From: JADLCB01 sp964398315
GTDB lineage: Bacteria > Planctomycetota > Phycisphaerae > Tepidisphaerales > Tepidisphaeraceae
DNA: 21,567 nt
Direction: 5' to 3'
Assembly: GCA_964398315.1 (NCBI GenBank)
Contig: CAYNMV010000064.1
Location: 1-21,567 of the forward strand
Part shown: positions 1 through 6,856 of the stretch, one piece after another
Layout of the letters: each line of letters begins with the position of its first letter
Numbering within the stretch: the stretch's first letter is position 1
Translations under genes and position numbers: made by a program
The notes under the pieces: generated by a model
The model's database searches: none
What the model was told of the DNA's origin: nothing
Seen by the model: the letters and a program-made list of their open reading frames with translations, nothing else

Positions 1-443
1 AAGCACTGGCCGGCGCGGGCGCGGCGGTTGAACTGGTCGAGATGCTTGGCTTCGTTGGGCTCGCCGTTGAGGATCTCGAAATGGGCTTCGATGACGTAGG
101 CGACATCGCGCAGGAGCATCGCAGCCCGCTGCTGGCGCTCGTTTTCGACGTAGATGCCGAGGCGGCCGCGACCTCTCTTCATGGCCTGCTCAGCGCCATC
201 AGGGCCGCGCGTGGGGATCTTGCAGCCGACTTCGTTGCGCCGCTGAGAGGTGAAGCGGATGGGGTTGAGCACGTGCAGGCGGTCGATGACCCAGCGGATC
301 TGGGGCTTCCAATAAATGGCTTCGAGGACGCCGCGAGCGGCGGAAGGGGTGATGACCTCGTAACTGACGCGCTCCACCTTCATCTCCGGGCGCGTGAACA
401 GGGCGTAGTCGCCCCAGCAGTGTAGTCGGATGCCGTATGACAT
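1..443 (-). CDS. cas5: Type I-C CRISPR-associated protein Cas5 (Cas5d), 5' part, cut by window edge
   Basis: In type I-C systems Cas5d is both a Cascade subunit and the endoribonuclease that cuts pre-crRNA, the job Cas6 does elsewhere. The first 147 codons are present. The N-terminus begins MSYGIRLHCWGDYALFTRPE and continues with VERVSYEVITPSAARGVLEA and IYWKPQIRW, the classic Cas5d start. Tyr44 and the Lys133-His134 pair (in AKHLDQFNRRA) match the Tyr and Lys-His catalytic residues described for Cas5d. The start at 443 is preceded on the minus strand by AAGGGAG six bases away. The gene begins 13 bases after the cas3 stop, so the two are surely co-transcribed. The rest of the gene (family size about 220-250 residues), and by family habit cas8c, cas7, cas4, cas1, cas2 and the array, would lie to the left of position 1. 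No defect is seen in the visible part. Confidence 0.95.
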   Translation of the reverse strand, partial: MSYGIRLHCWGDYALFTRPEMKVERVSYEVITPSAARGVLEAIYWKPQIRWVIDRLHVLNPIRFTSQRRNEVGCKIPTRGPDGAEQAMKRGRGRLGIYVENERQQRAAMLLRDVAYVIEAHFEILNGEPNEAKHLDQFNRRARAGQC

Positions 444-456
444 GGCGCACTCCCTT

Positions 457-2718
457 CTATGCGATCAGAAAATCCGGACTCATTCCATCACATAGGACTG
501 ACAACCCTATGTCAGTCCTGTACGTGGAAGAGTTCATCAGCAGCCACAGGCCGGCCGGGTGCTCGATCACAACGCCGGCGTGGGCCAGTTTGTCCAAAAG
601 CGGTTTATGGACGCCGACGATGTATGGCTGAGCTTCGCGGAGCAGGCGGTAGTCGACCTCTCCGGATTTGAGCAGGCGGCTGTGAATTTCCGTGCCTTTC
701 TTGCCATGCGGCACGAGGATGGGGATCTGGTCGTCACGGATGACCTGATATCGCTCGGCCGCCTGGCGGAAGTTGAGGGACAACTCACGGCGGCGGAGGG
801 TGTCGGACAGGGGTTCCAGCACGTTGTGGCTGTCCCACCGGTGCTGCTGCGTCCAGTAGAACAGGCGAAAGTAGGCCTCAATCGCCGCCGGGACGATGGG
901 GTCGGCAAAGCGGTCACCCAGTTCGCGTCCGCACTGGGCGGCGAAACGCTGCAGGCCGGGTGGCACCGTTTCCTCAGTTTCGAACACATAGACGCGCCCG
1001 GGAATGGGCCGGCCGTCGGCATCGATAAGCTTTCCTTCGCGATTGCACCGCCCCGCCGCCTGGGCGATGGAGTCGAACCCGGCTGGCCCGCGATAAACCA
1101 CGGGGAAATCGACGTCGACCCCGGCCTCGATCAGGGCCGTGCTGATGACGATGCAGGACTGCCTGCGTTCCAGGCGCTGGCGAATCTCGGCCAGCACTTC
1201 GCGGCGGTGCTGGGCGCACATGAAGGTGCTGAGGTGGTAGCATCCGCCCTTTTCGCATCGGGCACGCAATGCCTGATACAGACCGGACGCATGCGGTCGG
1301 GAGTTAACGATGCACAGTGCCTGATGCTCGGCCGCGAGGCGATCGGCCAGTTCGTCATCGCTCAGCCGGCCGAGGCGGGTAACCTCAACGCGGCGCAGGG
1401 CGGTGAAGAGCGATGAGGCATCGCGGATGATCGAGCGGATGGCGGCTGGGTCAATGCCGATGGTGAAGTCGGGGTTCTTCTCCAGCGCCGGCTGGGTGGC
1501 CGTGCAGAGGACGATGGTGCAGCCGTAGTTTGTGACCAACTCCTGCAAGGCCATGAGCGTGGGCTGAAGCAGTTCAACCGGGATGGTCTGGGCCTCATCG
1601 AGGATGATGACACTGCGCGCCAGGCGATGCAGCTTGCGGCAGGGGCTGGTGGCGGCGGCAAAGAGGCTTTCGAAGAGCTGGATGTTGGTGGTGACGATGA
1701 GCGGTGCATCCCAGTTTTCGGCCGCGAGCTTGTTGTTGCGGGTTTCGTGCCTGGGGTCGAGATTGCTATGGTGCTCGACCAACGCCCGATCGGCCAGCGT
1801 CCCAAAGGCATACCGGTAATTGTCGGTCGTCTGCTCGATGATGCTGGTGAACGGAATGGCGACGATAACACGGCGCAGGTTGTATTTTGCCGCGTGATCG
1901 AGAGCGAAAGCGAGGGATGCGTACGTCTTGCCGCCGCCTGTGGGGACAATCAGCGAGAAGAAGCCGGGCGGAAGCGCTGCAGCATCACGACACTGCGAGA
2001 GAACATTGCTGCGCACGCGGTTTACCGGGGTCGGCGGTGTCTTGGCCTGGAAATCAGCGAGGAAGGCATCGAACTTTTCCTTAAGCACGGCGATGCTCGG
2101 CTTAGGCTGGGCGCGCTCCGCTGCCTGCTGCGGGTTGCAGAACGCTTCGGTGGCGAGGCGATCGGCATCGATCAGAGAGGAGAAGAGCATTCGCGCGAAG
2201 AATGCCACCTGAAACCCAACCCGCTCTGGCAATGGCCTGAAGGGAAGTTTCAACGTGGCCCCGGCCTCATCCCCCGGCTCGATTGGAACGGCAGGAACCG
2301 GCTTCTTCAGCCGCGCCTGGAGGGTCGACCTGCGGACGGTTTCATCGCCACTCGTGGCATCGGGCAAGCCGGCATGGTGTCCGGCGATGACGTATGCCAT
2401 CAACTGGCCAATGTGGCCGCCCAGCGTCCTGGCGGCGTGCTGTGCGCCAAAGGTTGAGTGATCGACCCGACCGGGGGATTGATCGGCTTCGGAGGCATCG
2501 GGGTCGGCGGTACGGCGCAGGTATTCCTGAAATTCGGCAGACCGCTTGCCCAGATCGTGCCAGCGGCCGGCCAATTCTCCCCACTCAGCGGCACCAAAGG
2601 CGGCGGCGAACTCACGAGCCAGGGCCGCAACTCGCCCTGAATGTGCTGCCAGTGTCTCCCACTGTGTGTGTAGCTGATCTCGCAGGCTGTGTGCGTAGAT
2701 GACCTCGCGCATGGACAT
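457..2718 (-). CDS. cas3: CRISPR-associated helicase/nuclease Cas3, type I-C
   Basis: Cas3 is recruited by DNA-bound Cascade and unwinds and degrades the target strand. The N-terminal HD nuclease shows His26, His54-Asp55, Asp86-His87, His114-His115 and a SLIDAD segment at 181-186. The SF2 helicase part shows Walker A VPTGGGKT (258-265), DEAQ (374-377), motif III LCTATQP, motif V STALIEAGVDVDFP and motif VI QAAGRCNREG. The length of 753 residues is normal for I-C Cas3. A GTG at 2724 gives a longer frame, but AGGAGG (2730-2725) abuts it with no spacer. The ATG at 2718 has the ideal six-base spacing, and an ATG at 2712 is also possible. It is the first visible gene of the cas operon. All key motifs are intact, so the system looks functional. 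HD followed by helicase in one chain rules out a split cas3'/cas3'' arrangement. Confidence 0.97.
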   Translation of the reverse strand: MSMREVIYAHSLRDQLHTQWETLAAHSGRVAALAREFAAAFGAAEWGELAGRWHDLGKRSAEFQEYLRRTADPDASEADQSPGRVDHSTFGAQHAARTLGGHIGQLMAYVIAGHHAGLPDATSGDETVRRSTLQARLKKPVPAVPIEPGDEAGATLKLPFRPLPERVGFQVAFFARMLFSSLIDADRLATEAFCNPQQAAERAQPKPSIAVLKEKFDAFLADFQAKTPPTPVNRVRSNVLSQCRDAAALPPGFFSLIVPTGGGKTYASLAFALDHAAKYNLRRVIVAIPFTSIIEQTTDNYRYAFGTLADRALVEHHSNLDPRHETRNNKLAAENWDAPLIVTTNIQLFESLFAAATSPCRKLHRLARSVIILDEAQTIPVELLQPTLMALQELVTNYGCTIVLCTATQPALEKNPDFTIGIDPAAIRSIIRDASSLFTALRRVEVTRLGRLSDDELADRLAAEHQALCIVNSRPHASGLYQALRARCEKGGCYHLSTFMCAQHRREVLAEIRQRLERRQSCIVISTALIEAGVDVDFPVVYRGPAGFDSIAQAAGRCNREGKLIDADGRPIPGRVYVFETEETVPPGLQRFAAQCGRELGDRFADPIVPAAIEAYFRLFYWTQQHRWDSHNVLEPLSDTLRRRELSLNFRQAAERYQVIRDDQIPILVPHGKKGTEIHSRLLKSGEVDYRLLREAQPYIVGVHKPLLDKLAHAGVVIEHPAGLWLLMNSSTYRTDIGLSVLCDGMSPDFLIA

Positions 2719-2835
2719 GAGCACCCTCCTTTTCTATCGCGCCAATGCTCCATGAGCAGACAGCGCTTGCCCCGGATGCCGAATGGCCAGATGGGATTCC
2801 CCCGCACGGCCATTTATTCCGATTGTATAACCGCC

Positions 2836-2892
2836 ATCAGGCACAGCAATATTAAGATGTTATTTTGACAGGCGTTCATCAGATTGCCTGAT
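2836..2892. promoter_or_regulatory. Inverted repeat in the cas3 upstream gap; possible operator
   Basis: The gap 2719-3118 (400 bases) has no convincing gene. It holds ATCAGGCA at 2836-2843 and its exact reverse complement TGCCTGAT at 2885-2892. The second copy is also half of a local palindrome, ATCAG-N5-CTGAT (2878-2892). A TATACA hexamer on the minus strand (2829-2824) could be the -10 of the cas promoter, but no good -35 stands 16-18 bases upstream of it. A repeat flanking an A/T-rich patch about 120-175 bases before cas3 would suit a regulator-binding region. Eight-base arms can occur by chance, so this is a weak call. Confidence 0.25.
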
Positions 2893-3044
2893 AGGTGACA
2901 TGAATAGCCGCGGCATGCCAGATTGCGCTGATCGCGACCTGCCTGGGGATAGCGCCGGATTGCGCACGCTGCATGAGAGCGTGATTGGACTGTGCCAGGC
3001 CACATCAGAGGCGCAGGGCGCGGGCTGTGGCTGTGGGTGGGCAT

Positions 3045-3083
3045 AAAACCGCCTCCGCCCCGCGGTGTGCGGGGGCGGAGGCG
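3045..3083 (-). terminator. Rho-independent-type terminator after the GH16 gene
   Basis: A perfect 12-bp stem, CGCCTCCGCCCC (3050-3061) with GGGGCGGAGGCG (3072-3083), encloses a 10-base loop. Read on the minus strand it is followed by G and then TTTT (3048-3045), a short T-run. It lies 36 bases beyond the stop of the GH16 gene on the same strand, so it probably ends the PEP-CTERM/GH16 transcript and insulates the cas operon. Confidence 0.75.
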
Positions 3084-3118
3084 ATGTGGCTGATCGGTTG
3101 ACTGTGGTGGAATGCCGG

Positions 3119-4735
3119 TCAGGAGCCTTCGTAGACGCGGACGTAGTCAACGTACATATCGGCAATGCCATCGTACTGGGAGAGGTCGATCTTCCAGCCA
3201 CTGGCGCCGCCGATGGCGAGGTTGACGAAGAAGAACAGCGGCCGGCTTCCAGACAGCTTGGCGGTCTTGTGGCGGGCGACTTCGATGCCGTCCATGTAGT
3301 AGACGGTGTCTTCCTTACCAACCAGCACGCCGTAGGTGTGGAAGGTCTCATACCAGCTCGCACCGCCAGCGCCTTCGACCTCGGTCATCTTGATCTGGCC
3401 GGCAAAGCGATCCTGGGAATAGTCCTTGCCGCCATCGGGCGCCTGGTTCCAGTAGTGGGCATGGATCCAGTAGCCGCGCTGGTTGGGATTGCCCGGGCCT
3501 TCGCCGCCGTATGCCTCGATGACATCCAGCTCATCGGCCGGAACCTTCAGCCCCTTGTGGACATCCTCGGTCATCACCCAGAACGCCGGCCAGGTGCCCG
3601 GTGCCGACTGGGCAATCAGGCGCGCCTCGAAATAGCAGGGCGCGTTGACCTTGATCCCGGTCCCGTCAAATCGCAGCGATGACAGCAGGCCGGTGGTGTT
3701 CTTCGACTGATCAGCGCGGATGCGCAGATAAGTGCCGACCTGGGAGAACGGGGTGGTCTCGGCGTTCTCATGATCGCCGAAGGGGATGCCCGAGAAGTCA
3801 CCGCCGCCGGGCTTGTGGGAGGCGTAGGTTGCGCCCTTGCCGTCCTTGGAGATCGACAGCTCGGGCTTGTCGAAGTCATCGGCAAACACCAGCTTCATCC
3901 CCTTGGCCGGCTCGGGTGGCGAATCCGGAAGCCCTTCGTTCCAGGCGATGCCGCCTTCGTTGTAGACCATGAGGTAATAGTTGCTGCGCAGCTTGCCTTC
4001 GGCTGCACCGATGCGGATGGTGATCGGACCGCGGGGGTACTTGTCGGCCGGGAAAACGATCGACCCCGTACCATCCTCGGCCAGATCAATGGTGCCAACG
4101 GTGGAGTCCTGGCCGAACTTTCCACCCGGCAGCCACGATTTCACCTCAGCCCGGCTGAAACCGGGTGCGGTGATCTCGATCCTGGTATCGCCCCGAATGG
4201 TCGATCCGTACTTCGGGGAGGTCACAACAACCTGCCCGGGCTTGAAGAAGCGCCCCGGGGGCGGGCCGTCAACGTGATTCAGCTTCCACAGGCCAGACCA
4301 CCAGTTCTTGGCATCGGGCCGCTTATCCAGCCTGGCATCGACCGGCCCCTCCAGGTTTTCAATGTTGATGTACCGGCCGGTGTCAACGTTCTGGAGGGTG
4401 ACATAGCTGTCCACCGGGGAGACAAACCAGCGGCCGCGATCGGTGGTGGGAGCGGTGTCCGTCAGCGCCAGCGCGTGGGAATCATCGGCCAGCTGGACGT
4501 AGGCGCCCGTGCCCTTATTGCGGATGAAGTAGGCGCTGCCCGAGCGCTCAAGGATCCAGCGGGCATTGTCGTCCTTGGCCGGACCGGTCCGCACAGCACC
4601 ATCGGCGGCGTTCAGGAACCGTTTCTGATCCCAGCGGCTTTGGATCTCAAACACGGTAGGATCGGTCTTCTGCGCGAGGGCGAGGCTGGTGGCCAGCACC
4701 ACGGTGCAGGTAACGGCGAGTGCGGTCAACTTCAT
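3119..4735 (-). CDS. Secreted GH16 family glycoside hydrolase with ricin-like and Ig-like N-terminal domains
   Basis: GH16 enzymes cut beta-1,3/1,4-glucans (laminarin, lichenin) or algal galactans. The 538-residue product has a signal peptide (1-21, ending LALA). A beta-trefoil/ricin-like region follows (about 26-155: FEIQSRWDQKRFLNAADG, ARWILERSGSAYFIRNKGTG, GLWKLNHV). Next comes an Ig-like segment (about 165-262) beginning VVVTSPKYGSTIRG, and then the GH16 fold (about 280-537). The catalytic signature ExDxxE is present as ELDVIE, with Glu402, Asp404 and Glu407. The C-terminal strand MYVDYVRVYEGS is typical of the family. I chose the ATG at 4735: it starts the signal peptide and has GGAG eight bases upstream. 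The longer frame to 4825 would run through a hairpin repeat. The exact substrate cannot be told. It sits 99 bases behind the PEP-CTERM gene and probably shares its transcript. Confidence 0.93.
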   Translation of the reverse strand: MKLTALAVTCTVVLATSLALAQKTDPTVFEIQSRWDQKRFLNAADGAVRTGPAKDDNARWILERSGSAYFIRNKGTGAYVQLADDSHALALTDTAPTTDRGRWFVSPVDSYVTLQNVDTGRYINIENLEGPVDARLDKRPDAKNWWSGLWKLNHVDGPPPGRFFKPGQVVVTSPKYGSTIRGDTRIEITAPGFSRAEVKSWLPGGKFGQDSTVGTIDLAEDGTGSIVFPADKYPRGPITIRIGAAEGKLRSNYYLMVYNEGGIAWNEGLPDSPPEPAKGMKLVFADDFDKPELSISKDGKGATYASHKPGGGDFSGIPFGDHENAETTPFSQVGTYLRIRADQSKNTTGLLSSLRFDGTGIKVNAPCYFEARLIAQSAPGTWPAFWVMTEDVHKGLKVPADELDVIEAYGGEGPGNPNQRGYWIHAHYWNQAPDGGKDYSQDRFAGQIKMTEVEGAGGASWYETFHTYGVLVGKEDTVYYMDGIEVARHKTAKLSGSRPLFFFVNLAIGGASGWKIDLSQYDGIADMYVDYVRVYEGS

Positions 4736-4777
4736 AAGTACAACTCCAGGCAATGCGGGACTGGGTTCATGAAGACA

Positions 4778-4806
4778 CGTGGCACGGGCCGGACGCCCGT
4801 GCCACG
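4778..4806. repeat. REP-like palindromic hairpin between the PEP-CTERM and GH16 genes
   Basis: CGTGGCACGGG (4778-4788) pairs perfectly with CCCGTGCCACG (4796-4806) around a 7-base loop. No T-run follows on either strand, so it does not look like an intrinsic terminator. From memory, hairpins encoding HGRPARAT-like peptides in one frame are scattered through planctomycete and related genomes, so a dispersed extragenic palindrome is the best reading. It may protect the upstream message or dampen read-through into the GH16 gene. Only one copy is in this window. Confidence 0.6.
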
Positions 4807-4834
4807 ACGTTTCAAACAAGCTCAAACCAACCCA

Positions 4835-5725
4835 TCAGGCTGAGCGCCGACGGCGCAGCGCCAGCAGCCCGGCGGCCGGCAGCAGGCCGATCAGAGTCGG
4901 CTCGGGAACAACCGAGATATTGTCAATGCGCCATGATGCACCGCTGTTGCCGTAGCCGGAAAACAGGAAAGCCACGGCGGGATTGGCAACGCGCAGGTCA
5001 TTGTCAATCGTCCAGGTGAGGGAAAAATCACCCAGGTTCAGGGTAAGCGTGGTGTCATCATTGTTGCCGAGGGTGTAGACGAGGCTGCCACTGGTCCACG
5101 TCTGGCTGGCTTCACTCGTGCTGGGCAAGGCGGTGGCATTCCAATAGGTATCGGCCGAACCATCTCCACCGGTCAGCCAGCCACTCGTACCGTCAATGGC
5201 GAGACCTTTATACTGGGTGCCCGATCCGCCACTGGTGGGGTTGCCATCGGAAGCAAAGCGGATGCGTTCGGTTTCGCCGGACTGGTTGAACTGCATCATG
5301 ACGTTCACATTGTCCGTACCATTTGTGCTGGAGGGATCGAACAGGTAGATGCCAAATGTGCTTCCCCCCGGCATGTTACTCGCCAGATCAAAGCTGAGTG
5401 TCAGATTCCCGCCAAACGTACTGGAATTGGCGATGGTCTTGACCGGATTGGTATTGATAGCGGCCACCACACGGATGTCGCTGCCGGTCTGCACAAGCTT
5501 GATATAATCGTTGTTGGGCTCATCGGGATCGCTCGGATCCGTATGCGTCATCACGGCGTTGTTGCGCGAATTGAGCACCAGGAAGTTCTGGGTGTACTGG
5601 TTGTCCTCGGTTGAGCCGGTTTCGAAATCGAACGGCCCGACGGGGGCGGCGGCTGCCATGGAAGCAGAAGCAAGGATCGGCAAACAAGCAGATGCGGCGA
5701 AATGAAGCAGTTTGGAGCGGTGCAT
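4835..5725 (-). CDS. PEP-CTERM sorting domain surface/secreted protein
   Basis: The 296-residue protein has a signal peptide (1 to about 26: basic start, then ASACLPILASASMAAAA). A long beta-rich body, acidic and rich in Asn, Ser, Thr and Gly, follows without a domain I can name; it recalls jelly-roll carbohydrate-binding modules (SLTWTIDNDLRV, ASWRIDNISV). The C-terminal 24 residues form a PEP-CTERM tag: VPEP, a hydrophobic stretch, then the basic end LRRRRSA. PEP-CTERM proteins are thought to be exported and processed by an exosortase and are linked with exopolysaccharide. The start has GGAGG five to six bases upstream. It has its own promoter and a LacI-type site upstream. The GH16 gene follows on the same strand, which suggests a polysaccharide-facing surface role. 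Confidence 0.9.
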   Translation of the reverse strand: MHRSKLLHFAASACLPILASASMAAAAPVGPFDFETGSTEDNQYTQNFLVLNSRNNAVMTHTDPSDPDEPNNDYIKLVQTGSDIRVVAAINTNPVKTIANSSTFGGNLTLSFDLASNMPGGSTFGIYLFDPSSTNGTDNVNVMMQFNQSGETERIRFASDGNPTSGGSGTQYKGLAIDGTSGWLTGGDGSADTYWNATALPSTSEASQTWTSGSLVYTLGNNDDTTLTLNLGDFSLTWTIDNDLRVANPAVAFLFSGYGNSGASWRIDNISVVPEPTLIGLLPAAGLLALRRRRSA

Positions 5726-5764
5726 AATGTCCTCCGATAGGAATAGAAAACGGCGTCCACAGCC

Positions 5765-5793
5765 ACTCTAGACCGCATTTCAGCTTGCGCCAA
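5765..5793 (-). promoter_or_regulatory. Sigma70-type promoter of the PEP-CTERM/GH16 unit
   Basis: On the minus strand TTGGCG (5793-5788) and TAGAGT (5770-5765) are separated by exactly 17 bases, each matching 4 of 6 consensus positions. A start of transcription near 5758 would leave a leader of about 33 bases before the ATG at 5725. The upstream edge lies 8 bases from the LacI-type site, so the operator would be centred near -54. Confidence 0.5.
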
Positions 5794-5800
5794 TGATCAG

Positions 5801-5823
5801 TTTACGCAGCACGTTGCGTTAAC
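5801..5823. promoter_or_regulatory. LacI-type operator upstream of the PEP-CTERM gene (site 1)
   Basis: Arms TTACGCA (5802-5808) and TGCGTTA (5815-5821) flank a 6-base centre, with 6 of 7 arm positions symmetric. The 23-base block is identical at 19 positions to the block at 6824-6846 in front of the LacI-family gene, in the same orientation. The most economical reading is a binding site for that regulator. Its place upstream of the -35 fits activation, or repression by looping, better than simple blocking. Confidence 0.7.
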
Positions 5824-5861
5824 ATGGAACAGGTGTCATTTGATCGAACGGGATGCTCGTT

Positions 5862-6719
5862 TTAGTCCAGATTCACCGGCGTGCCATTCAGTCGGCGTGC
5901 CCGGCGGATACCGGATGTGTTCGTTGCCTTGTCAAAACTGTTAGACAGATCACCCAGTTCGCCGACCGAGATCGCTTCAGCATGCGTGTCAGCGAAGAGG
6001 ATATTGGCCCGGTCGTTATGCGCCAGCCACAGGGCGCTGTCGCCGCTGCTCATCCGCCGGGCATAGAAGGTCGGGCCGGTGTGCCCCAGGTTGGTCCCGC
6101 CATGGGATGTATCGGCCAGCAGTGCCCACCGCGTCGGACGGGGAACGCGGTCCAGGCGATAGCTGACCCATGTGTAGGTGTCGGTGGGATCGCTGGTCAG
6201 GTGGTTGGGGATACTCCGCCGAACGTAGGCCCCCTTCTCATCATCGCCGATTTTCCAGACATCATGTGCCATACCATACATGCCGTACGCCCGTCCCATA
6301 TCGCGATATGTATCGTGCGACGGCTGCAGGCCGGCGATCTCCTCATAGCTGCGGGTCACCGGGCACAGCAGCACCATCCGGTTACGCAGGTAACCGCCGG
6401 GCAGGTCCTGCCACTGGTTGCCCCGCGGGCCAGCCTCGGGACGCAACAAAAACAGCGCCCAGGGGGCATTTTGCTCCCCATCGCCGGGCTTATAGCGATA
6501 GTTGATCGATCCGGGGATGTACCCCTGCGAGTCGGCGGCATAGGCCGCCAGCGCAATGCCGCATTGCCGGAGATTGCTCAGGCAACTGGCCGCCTGGGCC
6601 GCCTGGCGGGCCCTGTTCAGGGCTGGCAGCAACATCGCGACAAGGATCGCGATAATCCCGATCACCACTAGCAGCTCGACCAGCGTGAACGCCGCTCGGA
6701 AATGTCTCATGATGGGCAT
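5862..6719 (-). CDS. Prepilin-type N-terminal cleavage/methylation protein (planctomycete pseudopilin-like)
   Basis: The 285-residue protein has a type IV pilin/type II secretion leader. A basic start (MPIMRHFRAA) is followed by FTLVELLVVIGIIAILVA, with Phe11 as the +1 residue and Glu15 at +5. The -1 residue is Ala rather than the classical Gly, a change I recall as common in this lineage. An N-terminal helix follows (ALNRARQAAQAASCLSNLRQ), then a globular body with Cys118-like cores and a C-terminal ANILFADTHAEAI segment matching the H-X9-DG tail of planctomycete pseudopilins. GAGGAG lies five bases before the ATG at 6719; an ATG at 6710 is a weaker alternative. These proteins occur in huge families, often beside sugar-degradation genes, and their true role is unclear. 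It is divergent from the LacI-type gene. Confidence 0.92.
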   Translation of the reverse strand: MPIMRHFRAAFTLVELLVVIGIIAILVAMLLPALNRARQAAQAASCLSNLRQCGIALAAYAADSQGYIPGSINYRYKPGDGEQNAPWALFLLRPEAGPRGNQWQDLPGGYLRNRMVLLCPVTRSYEEIAGLQPSHDTYRDMGRAYGMYGMAHDVWKIGDDEKGAYVRRSIPNHLTSDPTDTYTWVSYRLDRVPRPTRWALLADTSHGGTNLGHTGPTFYARRMSSGDSALWLAHNDRANILFADTHAEAISVGELGDLSNSFDKATNTSGIRRARRLNGTPVNLD

Positions 6720-6788
6720 GGCCGCTCCTCTTGACGACGAGCATCGTATCGGTGGCGATATGAGGCGCCGGTGTGAGACGATGACCGT

Positions 6789-6816
6789 AGCTTACTCGTG
6801 AAAATGCAGCGGGCAA
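6789..6816 (-). promoter_or_regulatory. Possible promoter of the prepilin-like gene
   Basis: TTGCCC (6816-6811) and TAAGCT (6794-6789) on the minus strand are 16 bases apart. The -10 is poor (3 of 6). What lends support is its position: the -35-like element starts exactly 8 bases from the palindromic site, the same distance as in the stronger promoter at 5765-5793. Confidence 0.3.
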
Positions 6817-6823
6817 TTGTTGA

Positions 6824-6846
6824 TTTACGCAGTGCGTTGCGTAAGC
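6824..6846. promoter_or_regulatory. LacI-type operator between the prepilin-like and regulator genes (site 2)
   Basis: A perfect palindrome of 7-base arms, TTACGCA (6825-6831) and TGCGTAA (6838-6844), with a 6-base centre. It ends 12 bases before the regulator's GTG start, so binding here would probably also block or dampen the regulator's own expression. It shares 19 of 23 bases with the site at 5801-5823. Confidence 0.75.
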
Positions 6847-6856
6847 TGAGGCGGCT

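Noticed and set aside
1068..1085. GGAGTCGAACCCGG, resembling a tRNA T-arm on the minus strand
   Set aside because: It encodes the conserved AGFDSIAQ motif of Cas3, and there is no acceptor stem, D-arm or anticodon arm around it.
559..1416. Plus-strand frame of 285 codons opposite cas3
   Set aside because: It is a shadow of the cas3 helicase region with no recognisable family; other long plus frames over cas3 and the GH16 gene are the same.
2725..3118. CRISPR array in the gap beside cas3
   Set aside because: No direct repeats of 28-37 bases with regular spacing are present; only short inverted repeats and one terminator are seen.
6383..6396. GTTACGCAGGTAAC inside the prepilin-like gene as a third operator
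   Set aside because: Only the TTACGCA half matches; the other half and the spacing differ, and it lies within coding sequence.
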